DNA of 64,000 nucleotides from Phytophthora hibernalis. Taxonomy: Eukaryota > Oomycota > Peronosporomycetes > Peronosporales > Peronosporaceae. The notes beneath the pieces were generated by a model. It was not told where the DNA came from. It was given only the letters and a program-made list of their open reading frames with translations, and did not search any database. A program made the translations under genes and the position numbers. The first letter of the stretch is position 1. Every line of letters starts with the position of its first letter. Shown here piece by piece: positions 55,145 through 64,000 of this stretch. The stretch lies in contig JAAKBF010000349.1 of NCBI GenBank assembly GCA_012656075.1, forward strand, positions 1-64,000, given 5' to 3'.

Positions 55145-57985
55145 CTACGTCCTCTTCGGGTTTGCGACCGTCACAACATGGAATCGCGTTCCGTACAGCA
55201 GGCGGTACGGATTGAAATCCTACATAGCACACCTCACGTCAGCATAAATACCAATGGCAACAGCAACAAGTCCGTACCTCGGTCGCATGGAATGTATCGA
55301 TAAAGATAATCTCGCCACAGATGTATGCGGGTGGTGTCCGGTCATTGCCAACCCCCAAAATCGCCGCTTGAATCGATTCGTTCGCCAGATAGTAGTTCGG
55401 AGCCCCTCATTGAAGGCTACATACGGCAACTTCCCTGCCTTCAGGAAAAACAACGCCAAGGAACTGATCTGGAAACTACGAAAAGATATCCGCTGATGTT
55501 CTACCGGGGTGTGCGAGGCCTCACCGGAAGGCTGCTCACTCGCCACGTCTTGGAGACCATGTTCTTCTACGTCACTTGCGACTGTACGGCCAGTGAGCAC
55601 CTGCGACAACGGTAGTTCATCGGACGCAGACGAGCTGTCAGCCGTTCCCACACTTCCATTAGCGTCATGGGATGATGTTGCAAGCGGCGTCACGGATACT
55701 ATGTGATACTTAGTGCTTTCACGGAGGCAGTACGGGTTCAATTTCTGCGAAAGACGCATGCATGAGCTAAACCAGAAGAGCAAAATCCAATATTTGAACT
55801 GAACCAGACACACTCACATCAGTCGTTTCGTGGTCTTCGATGTAGACGATGTGCCCTAGAACGTACGGAGGGTTCCTTGCAAAGAAAACAAGCGTCGTAA
55901 TAAGTTAGTTTAGTATATACCCAGTAACATGCTTTGAAGCTTACCGATCATCCTTTTGGATGCAGCAATCGATTCCTCCGACAGATAGTAGTGAGGGCAG
56001 CCTTCGTGGAACGCGATGTAGTCTCCAAACGGTGTGGGTACAAAGAGTGCCACGCTGCCACAAGCAAAACTCTTGTAACAAATGCCGAGGAGCTCCTCGA
56101 GCCGGTTGTCATCAGTCACCCACTGACGCTGCTCACCGACCAGCCACTTGTCATTCTTAGCCACTGGGATTACTTCATGTGCCGGCATTTTGGTGTCTCC
56201 TTCAAAGTCAGTGATAACACCTGCTGCTTCCACCGCGACATCTCTGACCTGACTGTCCCTGGGAGACGCCGTGTCAATTACAACGTCTCTGATCTCAATG
56301 CCTCCGTCCACTATGGTGGCACCGGCATCGGTGGCGAGCACATGCTCCTTTGCATGATACTTTGCCTATTCAGTCGTCCGAATCAGACAGAGTTAGTGTT
56401 CCTGCTTGTTTTGCTATGAAAAGTGCTTCGCTTTGCCCCTCCTACCTTGTCGTCTAGGTTCACATTCAGGTCCTGACCGTCCAGCACCTTTCGACCGATA
56501 TCCTCGTACTCGTTCTCCACCATCACGTACTCGTCGCTAAAGGTAGCCCAATCCTCTGCGTTGATACACATGTGAGAAAAGAGAGCAAGCAGATTACCGG
56601 CAACAATGCATACAAGTTACCATATTCGGGTTGCTTTTCAGCGACAAGAGGCTGCTTCTGCTCCGAGCGCTCCAAGTTAGCAGCGACTGCATCTGTTTCT
56701 GCCGGAATTGGTGGTAGTAGAAATGGCGCGCGGAAAAGTCCTCGAAAGAGATTCGCTTGCGTGGGTCCACCCGCAATAGCGCTTCCACCAGTTGCTCACA
56801 TTCCGGAGACGCATTGACTTTCTTCGGTAGCCGAACGTAGCCGTAGTGTTCGTAATATCGGTAGATATTCCGGCGCAACGCCAAGTGATTGGTCGCATGG
56901 CACTTGTCCACCACAAGGAACGGGTGCTCGTTAACGAGCATCTCGTACAGGATGATACCAACAGACCACAAATCGGCCTTGGCATCGTAACTCTTGTACT
57001 CCAGCAGCTCCGGTGCCATGTAAAGCGGTGACCCTACAACACTCTCAGCCATCATCTCCGACCCCAATTCACGCGCAAAACCAAAGTCCGCTACACAAAG
57101 TCACAACCAGCCAGATAGCACATTATTCAAACCACCAATACTAGCTCATTCCACGAACAAAACAACGCACCAATCTTGAGTTTAGCCGTCGCCAGATTCC
57201 GCGAAGAAAGTAGCAAGTTCGCAGGTTTCAGATCGCGGTGCACGACATTCTGCGAGCGCAGAAACTGCAGCCCCGAAGCTGAATGAAACCCAATACCAAT
57301 AACGTAAGCAATCCACACAGCTGCCCTTCAACGATCCAAACACCCTCACCCAATTGCGACATATACAGTTGCGCCTGCTCCTCCTTGAGGCCGCGGTTCG
57401 CCTTCATGAGCTGCGCAATGTCTCCACCAGCACAATACTCCTGCAGCATCAACCCAGCTTCATCAGTACAGTCTCTCTCCCCTCTACTCCCTCTCTGGCC
57501 CAACCTGCACAATGAAAATGTGGTGCTGCGACTCCTTCGTGCACAGCAGGCGCACAATGTGCGGGTGGCCGTTCTCGAACTGCTCCACGGCCACGCGCAT
57601 GGTCTCATTTCCTTCTCGATGCTCTGGCGCTCGTGCGGCCGCCGCAGTTTGTCCTTCCCGATCATTTTCACGGCCACCGCCGCCCCCGACGACAAGTTGA
57701 TGGCCTTGTGCACCTAAAACCACGGACCCACGGCGTAAAAATTAGCTGCAGCACTTGCTTTGGGCACTATAAAGGCTGGTCGTCATACAGTGCCGTAGGA
57801 GCCCCGCCCGATCGTCTCTACAAGGCTGCAAAGGCCGACGCAAACAATTAGCACAAAACATCAGCGAGTTGAACGTTTGCGACGGCGTTTGAGTGCGCAA
57901 TTTCGTGGAAGGGAGGCTGCGGCTGAAGGACGCACCGGAAGACGTTGCCGCATACTGTGATCGTCTGTCCGGTGGCGCTGCTCAT
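55145..57985 (-). CDS. ATG1: Atg1/ULK-like kinase fused to two ATG11/FIP200 claw domains
   Basis: I infer 11 exons on the minus strand: 57985-57936, 57825-57789, 57713-57505, 57440-57350, 57278-57171, 57090-56621, 56553-56446, 56365-55945, 55875-55818, 55744-55278, 55219-55145. All introns (58-110 nt) are GT-AG, and phase is kept throughout if three one-base contractions are allowed (about 57605, 55875, 55403). Product about 698 residues. The kinase domain (about 15-300) has GRGSYGT, AVAVKMI, VVHRDLKPANLL, ADFGFAREL and VVGSPLYMAPELL, closest to Atg1/ULK. A linker follows with DEYVMVE. Then come two repeats of a C-terminal ATG11/FIP200 fold: about 445-540 (VALFVPTPFGDYIAFHEGCP, LGHIVYIEDHE, NPYCLRESTKYHIVSV) and 605-698 (LALFFLKAGKLPYVAFNEG, NPYRLLYGTRFHVVTVA). 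ATG11/FIP200 normally binds Atg1 in the autophagy-initiation complex; here both would be one chain. Kinase assignment is strong, claw assignment good, fusion inferred from splicing. Confidence 0.85.
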
Positions 57986-58129
57986 GCTGCTTGGGCCGCG
58001 TCTCGGAGTGATTCCACGCGTGCCTCTCCGTTCGGGGTCGGCTTCTCTCTGAATTATTCGAGTTGATAGGTTCATAGTTGAACACCTACCCTGTATGCAA
58101 TATAAAGGGTTATGGTGAAGTTGACATGG

Positions 58130-59230
58130 CTACACTCCTGCGAGCGGAACCTCCTCCTCGTCTTCGTCTTCTTGCTGGTCGTCGTCCTTGCCGCCGCCGT
58201 ATTCGTCCACCCCGTCGAGGTCGTCGTCCTGTTCTCCACCGTCTTCTTCGTCGCTACCGTCGTAGAGCTGCTGCTGCGTGGCCGCGATCTTTTGGCGCTG
58301 CTCCTCCTCGAGCTTGCGCGCCTCCTCCTGCGCGTCTTGCAGTACACGGTCGCGTCTCTCTTGCTCCTCCTGCTGCTTGGCGCGCTTGGCTTCGTCCTTC
58401 TTGTGGCTCCATTGGTCCAGCTTGTCCTGCCGCATGCGCGCCGTCTTCTCATTCACGAAGAACGCGACGGCCGCGATGAACACAACCCAGAAGGCCGCCA
58501 CCTCGTACTGCGAGAAGATGTAGAGCGTGGGCGACATGGACAGACACGACTCGAAGCCCGAGCTCGTGGCCGTGACCGCCTGCAGCGTGCCGTAGAGCCC
58601 CCACCACGCGACGCACAGCAGTCCGTACACGAGGTAGAAGACCCGCACGGTGCGCAGGCTCCGGATCGGCCACGGCCCCATCCAGCAGTACGTGTAGAAG
58701 ATGACAAGCACGTGGCTTAGCACCACCGCGCCCTGCAAGAACCCTGCCGCGACCAGTTTAGGATACAACGGACATCAGCCACCCACCAAGCACTGCTGCA
58801 GCGTCCGTCCTCCTCTGGGGGACGGACAGTAAATAAACGCACTCATGAGGTCGGCGTTGCAGTCGTTGGCGGCCACGTTGATGATCACCCCTCCAAAGAC
58901 GATAGTCGTGAGCGCGACACACGGGCACGAGCGGGAAGAGCAGCAGGATCCGAGCCCAGTACTTGGTCTTCTCGCGCTCCATCGCGATGCGCGTTTCCAG
59001 GTCGTACTGCACCTACACAGCCAGCCAGCGCACGTCAGGAGTCTGCCTCGTGCATTGTATCCTGCCGGCCATGTCACGCCGCGCGTGCGTCTGTCGTAAT
59101 GGAGAGTCAACATGCACGCACCGACCGGCGGCTTTTTCTTGCGGCGCGCCGCGAAGGACGTGGTGCGCTTCGGGTGCAGCTCCACCGTGTTGGGCGAGTC
59201 GCCCTCCGGCTGCTCGTCTTCGCCAGCCAT
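58130..59230 (-). CDS. Four-span membrane protein with acidic coiled-coil tail
   Basis: Three exons are likely on the minus strand: about 59230-59126 (cytosolic start, MAGEDEQPEGDSPNTVELHP then basic RRKKKPP), 59012 to about 58842, and about 58731-58130. The second has VQYDLETRIAMEREKTKYWA and a hydrophobic span (ARILLLFPLVPV); a small indel near 58918 separates this from ALTTIVFGGVIINVAA. The third has AVVLSHVLVIFYTYCWMGP, VFYLVYGLLCVAWWGLYG and VAAFWVVFIAAVAFFV spans, then a Lys/Glu coiled coil and an extremely acidic Asp/Glu/Gly tail. I do not recognise the family. Acidic-tailed four-span proteins include ER and Golgi proteins, but nothing here fixes the site. Confidence 0.6.
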
Positions 59231-59916
59231 TCTCCACCCGGACTGTGCCCAGGAAGCGTCGTTCGTCGACCGCGCCCCCTAGGTATTAATACTGCAGTCG
59301 CGTCTTGAAGCGACGCGCACCGATATGTGATCGCTGCAAATCGGACTGGCTCGCCTATTGTTGAGCGTTGAGGGTGTCACGCGCGGTGCCTGAGCTACAT
59401 GTAATTGGCCATTGGGCCGAGGCACCACGACGGAGCGATTTGCACGGAGGCCGCGTGCTGGCGCGTGTGAGGCTCATCCTTGCGAACCTCCTGACTACGG
59501 TGTTACATTTGCTCGTCTGGCAGGTCGCTATCTTGGGCCACCTGGGCGATAGCCCCACTGCCAAGGCCGCATGCCCATGACATCACCTCTATCACCTCGA
59601 AGGCGCGGTGAAGCAGCACGCGCCTGCGGGCAATAGAAAAGGCTGCTTCGCCTTCCTAAACCCTGAGCCAAGAGCTTTTTCTCGAGAAAACCAAGCAGCG
59701 CGCGATTTATGGCGGTTGAAGTGGGCCGCGAAAGATCCGGCGAGCAGTCCGCAGCTTGCGCATTGTATGTAACCAGATGGATGCCCGTAGAGACGACGGC
59801 GTATTTTCACTTTTCAGAAAAACGTCTGCATGCAGCAGCGAGAAAACGAAGCCATTTAGGCTTTTCCCTGTCACGAGCACTTGAGCTCGGTCGTCGCCAA
59901 CCGACAAGCAACGAAT
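59231..59916. other. Intergenic (divergent promoters)
   Basis: No coding domain is recognised. It separates two divergent genes, so it should hold both promoters. The region is GC-rich, with a TTTTCACTTTTCAGAAAA stretch about 100 bp before the RING gene. Confidence 0.4.
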
Positions 59917-61096
59917 ATGGGCCAGACCACGTCCATGCAGGAGGACAAGATGAAGAAGCGCGTGCGGCAAGCCATGGGCACGTTCATGGACTTCGGCACG
60001 CACTTGCAAAACGCAAACGAGTGGTACGGCACAGCCACGTTGAAGTACAAAGTGAGAAAAACCTCGTTCTACACATTGACCATCATTCCTCTTGTTCCGC
60101 TTGCAGGGCGCAGATCTGCACGACGCCCAAGAACTGCTACCTGTCGTTCCGCGTTGTGATCGACGCCAACGCGTCGGCTGAGCTGCTGCCCTACGTGTGG
60201 CGCATGCGCGGCAACGTGGCCGTCGAGGTGCGCAAGATGCGGCGCCCCGTGGAGCTGCAGCTGGACCTGGGCGACTTCCGCGTCGACATCCCGCGGGACC
60301 CAACGTACGAGTCGGAGACCATCGGCCAGGCCAAGACGCTGACGATCGCCCAGTTCTACTACATATACTGCTTCCTCTCGGACGTCAAGGCCTGTGCCGC
60401 ACACACCGTGCGCTTTCCCGAGAAGACGACCAGGTAGGCTGCAGCTATGCGTCACAGTTAGTATTTGGCTAGGGTTAAAGTGCTAACTTTTGTGTGAATG
60501 TTGCAGTACGGGGGACGTGGACTTTGACGAAACCGAGTGCCAGATCTGCATGGACAAGCAGAAGCGTGGCGCTGCCCTGCGCTCACAGCTTCTGCCTCAA
60601 CTGCTTCCAGCACTGGAGCACCCAGAGCCAGACGTGTCCGATCTGCCGGGCGAAGTTCAACTGCTCGGAAGGCGACGAACTGTGGCAGCTCACGTCGGAT
60701 GAAGTGGAGGATTTAGGCTCGTACGCCACAGACTTGGTGGCGCGCATTTACGAGTACCTGGACCAGCGCGACCAGTCGGAGCACACGGAGGCGGACATGA
60801 AGCGGTCTGCAGAGCTGTACGCTGCCGCGCTCGCCGTCAAGCAGACGCCACTGCGCAAGTACGTGCACACAGACTTGTTCCCGACGGCGCTGCCGCTCGG
60901 GTTCCCGTCCATCCTGCGCAGTGGGATCCGGTTCGCGACGGAGTTTGACTCGGACCTGATGCTGGCGCTAGAGCTCGCGTCAGGCGACGATCAGTACGCG
61001 GCGATGCAGCACTTCGAGCAGCTCCAACGAGACCAAATGCTCGCCGTGACGATGGCCATGCAGGCAGACGCAGAAGAGCGACCGAACGAGCCGTGA
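59917..61096 (+). CDS. RNF141-like RING-finger E3 ligase
   Basis: Exons 59917-60051, about 60114-60433 and 60507-61096; introns 62 and 73 nt. The N-terminus MGQTTSM is a good N-myristoylation signal, as in animal RNF141 (MGQQ). The central part (YLSFRVVIDANA, IGQAKTLTIAQFYYIYCFL) matches the substrate-side domain of that family. A C3HC4 RING follows: CQICMDKQ, then ALPCAHSFCLNCFQHW and CPICRAKF, with LWQLTSDEVEDLGSYATDLV after it. The C-terminal ~120 residues are extra relative to animal RNF141. The frame changes inside the RING at about 60558-60566; one extra A, or two missing bases, would explain it. About 347 residues. Probably membrane-tethered and cytosolic-facing; substrate unknown. Confidence 0.8.
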
Positions 61097-61373
61097 CGGA
61101 GAGCAGATACAGAGCGAGGATTATTTATCAAGAAGTATCATAATGCGGGTGCGAGGACTGCAACACACAGGGAGGACAGGACGTATCGTCGCGCAGGGCA
61201 ATCCGGAGACGTCGCTCTCGTCGGGAAAAGCAAGTAGTAAGTAGGTTGGTGTTGTTTGGCTGTAGTGATAATACATGGATACCAACGGTAGTTTCGTGTC
61301 GAGACATGATGTTTGTGTGGCGTTAACTTGTCAGAATGCCTAATGCTCCTTCTTGAACCTGTTGATCGTCTTC
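61097..61373. other. Intergenic between convergent genes
   Basis: Short convergent spacer, 277 bp, holding both 3' ends. No poly(A) signal of the AATAAA type stands out. Confidence 0.4.
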
Positions 61374-63069
61374 TCACATGCGGAAGACGCCGAACTTGGT
61401 CTCCTTAGGCTCCTCATTGAGCGCCGCACTGAGACTGAGCCCGAGAACTTTGCGCGTGTCCTTGGGGTCAATGATGCCGTCATCCCAGAGGCGCGCCGTG
61501 GAGTAGTACGCCGAGCTCTCGTGCTCGTACTTGTCCAGAATGGGCTGCTTGAAGGCCGCTTCATCCTCGGCAGACCAGTTTTCCTTGCGGCGCTCGTAGT
61601 TGTCGCGCTGCACTTGGGCCAACACTCCTGCGGCCTGCTCGCCGCCCATGACGGATATGCGCGCGTTCGGCCACATGTACAGAAAGCGCGGCGAGAAGGC
61701 GCGGCCGCACATGCCATAGTTGCCTGCCCCGTACGATCCGCCGATGATGCACGTGATCTTGGGCACCTTGGCATTCGATACGGCCATGACCATCTTGGCG
61801 CCGTCCTTGGCGATGCCTCCGTGCTCGGCCTTCTTACCGACCATGAAGCCCGTGATGTTCTGCAAGAAGAGCAAAGGGATCCCGCGTTGGCTGCACAGCT
61901 CGATGAAGTGCGCCGCCTTGACGGACGACTCAGAGAAGAGAATGCCGTTGTTAGCCACAATGCCCACTGGGTTCCCGTACAAGCGCGCGAAGCCCGTGAC
62001 GATGGTCGAGCCATACTCCTTCTTGAACTCGTCCAAGCGGCTGCCGTCCACGATGCGGGCAATCACTTTCCGCACATCGAACGGTTTGCGCGAGTCCACC
62101 GGAATGGCGCCGCCCAGCTCATCGGGCGAGTAAATTGGCTCCTCAATTGGTGTCTGAGTCACAGCAGGCTGTTTGCGGTAGTTGAGGTTGCTCACAATGC
62201 GCCGCGTGATGTCCAGCGCATGGGCGTCGTTGTTCGCGTAGTGGTCGGTCACGCCCGACGTGCGGCAGTGTACATCGGCGCCTCCCAGTTCCTCGGGTGT
62301 CACCACTTCCCCTGTTGCTGCCTTGACCAGCGGTGGTCCTCCCAGGAACACGGTTCCGTTGCCCTTCACAATGACGCTCTCGTCCGACATGGCCGGCACG
62401 TAGGCTCCTCCTGCCGTGCAGCTGCCCATGACCACTGCGATCTGCGGGATGCCCATGGCTGACATGGTCGCTTGGTTGTAGAACTCACGCCCAAAGTGCT
62501 CGCGATCTGGGAAAATGTCTGCCTGCAGCGGCAAGAAGGCGCCACCCGAGTCCACGAGGTAGATGCAGGGCAGTCGGTTCTCCTGCGCGATCTCCTGCGC
62601 GCGCAGGTGCTTCTTGACCGTGAGGGGAAGTAAGTGCCTCCCTTGACCGTGGCGTCGTTGCCCAGGATCACGCACTCTACGCCGTTGATGCGGCCAATTC
62701 CCGTGACGATGCCGGCGCTGGGCACTCCACCGCCGTACATGTCGTAGGCGGCCAAGGGCGACAGCTCCAGGAACGGCGAGCCAGCGTCCAACAGCGAGTT
62801 GATGCGGTCGCGCACGGGCATCTTGCTGCGGGACTCATGACGCGCACGCGCCGCCTCCCCACCGCCCTGACGCGCGTGCGCCACACGCCCCGCAGCTCCG
62901 TTGTGAGCTTGGACATGTGCGTCTGGGACTCCTGAAACTGAGCCGACTTGACGTTGAGCGCGCCGTCCAGCACGTTGGAGAAGGAACCGAGTGCGCCTGC
63001 CTGCGAGGCGAAGCTGCGCACAGGGAGGAGCAGCGAGCGCCGCGCCGGGGTGTACACGTTCCGTAGCAT
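61374..63069 (-). CDS. MCCC2: Methylcrotonoyl-CoA carboxylase beta subunit
   Basis: This is the carboxyltransferase subunit of the biotin-dependent mitochondrial enzyme that carboxylates 3-methylcrotonyl-CoA in leucine breakdown. The start at 63069 gives an Arg/Ser-rich mitochondrial presequence (MLRNVYTPARRSLLLPVRSF). Family motifs follow in order: GSPFLELSPLAAYDMYG, VIVKGNGTVFLGGPPLV, SDELGG-like YSPDELGGAIP, FLQNITGFMVGKKAEHGGI, IIGGSYGAGNYGMCGRAFSP, FLYMWPNARISVMGGEQAAG and DDGIIDPKDTRKVLG. Two frame changes occur, at about 62865 and at the GGGG run 62624-62627 (one base lost within GGTYFP-LTVKKHL); both look like sequence errors. About 565 residues, the normal family length, without visible introns. 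Confidence 0.95.
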
Positions 63070-63340
63070 GCTTGCAGCGTTGGTTGAAGTTCTCTGAAAT
63101 TTATTTCTTTACGGAAAAAATAGGACCTCATTCGGATTGCTGTGATTAGGAATGCTGATAAGAACCATACTAAAATAAAGGGCTTGTAGCTAGATGTTGG
63201 GTTAAAGAAGTGTTGAAGAAATCGTCGTCGTTCAAGCTTCACTTCGCTTCAAGATATGACTACATTATCATGAAAATGAGATACTTACATGTAAGAAGAA
63301 CGTGTTAATGACACACTACAGTACGGTATCTCCACAATAA
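63070..63340. other. Intergenic upstream of MCCC2
   Basis: AT-rich; contains the MCCC2 promoter. A TTATTTCTTTACGGAAAAAA stretch lies about 30 bp before the start codon. Nothing else seen. Confidence 0.4.
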
Positions 63341-63712
63341 ATTGTCCCGAGTCAGAACGGTGGCAACCGTCTTGACTCAGAAGCAATCCGGCTTGACGGG
63401 ATTGCTGCTCAACTTCGTGCCGAGCAGCAACGGGAGGATGAACTGGCTGCCCTGTCGCAGCTACGGAGGGATGGTCGCTCGGTGACACAACCATAGCTTT
63501 TGGCTGTGTTTGGTGGGACCCTGGGATTGGTGGAACCAGGGCCCCCATATTTCGAATTTGAAGTTACGCCAAGGAACGCGGACGGCGGAGGCTTCGAGGC
63601 ATCGCGAGGACAGAAGGCATGGATATGCCAAGGACCAGGACAAGGTCAAGGGCGTGTAGAGGCGAAGGAGGGGTGTCGACTCAGGCACGGAACGATTGCT
63701 GCAGTATGGTAA
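63341..63712 (+). pseudogene. Coiled-coil coding fragments, unrecognised
   Basis: The plus strand from about 63349 reads as a Gln/Glu/Arg/Leu-rich helix (DGIAAQLRAEQQREDELAAL) ending at a TAG near 63496, followed by a second frame (63500-63712) rich in Gly, Glu and Gln. It is similar in character to gag-like or capsid-like parts of retroelements. No domain is clear. Confidence 0.3.
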
Positions 63713-64000
63713 GCATAAATGTGGAAGCGGAAGGACGGCCGCTTTGGAATTAGGAAAGCTCAGTCGTGAAAAACCTTGGAACCAGCAAGTTAATATCTTT
63801 TGTATTGAACTTTGTTGTTATTGATTATTACTCTCCTAGAACGCGCCTGCCATACGCCTCGAGGACCGTCCTAAATCAAGGCGGCTCGCGACAGCTTGAT
63901 GGAGAAGAAGGGTACAGTCTTCGGCGTGCAGCAGTGTGCCCTGAGGGAGAGTCTGGAGCGCGGGATTGTAACCGCTTCGATTGCAGGGCGCGTACGCTTG
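63713..64000. other. Window end, possible start of another coding region
   Basis: AT-rich to 63840, then GC-rich and open on the plus strand to the end of the window. Too short to assign. Confidence 0.3.

Noticed and set aside
55910..56571. Independent small gene downstream of the kinase
   Set aside because: Donor and acceptor sites on both sides fit in phase with the kinase exons and there is no stop before them, so a single gene is preferred.
58112..58720. Plus-strand ORF of 202 codons rich in Leu and Val
   Set aside because: Antisense of the acidic coiled-coil tail and membrane spans on the minus strand.
61353..62462. Long plus-strand ORF (369 codons) opposite MCCC2
   Set aside because: Antisense shadow of the carboxylase gene; composition is typical of reverse-frame translation.
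1..64000. CRISPR array, rRNA genes, telomeric TTTAGGG arrays
   Set aside because: None seen. The tandem repeats have no regular unique spacers, and no TTTAGGG runs occur.

Overview
The window looks like nuclear DNA of an oomycete, most likely Phytophthora or a close downy-mildew relative. The reasons are: compact GC-rich genes with few, short (58-110 nt) GT-AG introns; a secreted RxLR/EER-type effector gene; tyrosine-recombinase (Crypton) transposons of the stramenopile kind; and relics of MULE, Tc1/pogo, hAT, piggyBac and Ty3/gypsy elements. There are no bacterial features, rRNA genes or CRISPR arrays.

Layout. 1-13.4 kb is gene-poor, AT-rich DNA with a broken Ulp1-like protease, a two-orientation satellite, a degraded Crypton and two halves of a Tc1 element. 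13.5-17.4 kb is a small gene island: CACTIN-like splicing factor, RxLR effector candidate, RBR-type E3 ligase. 17.4-22 kb holds an unrecognised gene split by a hAT MITE, a dimeric satellite and further small repeats. 22.08-25.2 kb is a nearly complete Crypton. 26-35 kb is a graveyard of gene fragments (ABCG transporter, SLX9-like, dynein heavy chain C-terminus) next to a MULE and a repeat family. 35.17-38.82 kb is a pogo/Tigger element with a piggyBac MITE inside it. 40-45 kb has a Tc1 fragment, a second MULE and strong palindromes. 45.7-53.3 kb is a deleted Ty3/gypsy element whose pol frame is interrupted by two head-to-tail Cryptons. 54.2-63.1 kb is the second gene island: MPC1, an Atg1/ULK-family kinase fused to two ATG11/FIP200-type claw domains, a four-span membrane protein, an RNF141-like RING protein, and the beta subunit of methylcrotonoyl-CoA carboxylase.

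The main discoveries proposed are: (1) the Atg1 kinase-claw-claw fusion at 55145-57985, an 11-exon gene whose reading phase holds across every junction except for three one-base contractions; it would put two normally separate subunits of the autophagy-initiation complex in one protein; (2) the tandem Crypton pair, whose TATGGA junctions are so clear that removing both elements restores the host retrotransposon reading frame; and (3) antisense tRNA-like sequences just downstream of the recombinase ORF in two Crypton lineages, with Pol III A and B boxes in the tandem pair and a collapsed or degenerate anticodon arm.

A caution for every 'broken' call: conserved housekeeping genes here (CACTIN, MPC1, ATG1-like, RNF141-like, MCCC2) each carry one to three single-base indels, mostly one base missing from a short homopolymer. 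Much of the frameshifting is therefore probably assembly error, and only nonsense codons, large deletions or insertions are good evidence of real decay.
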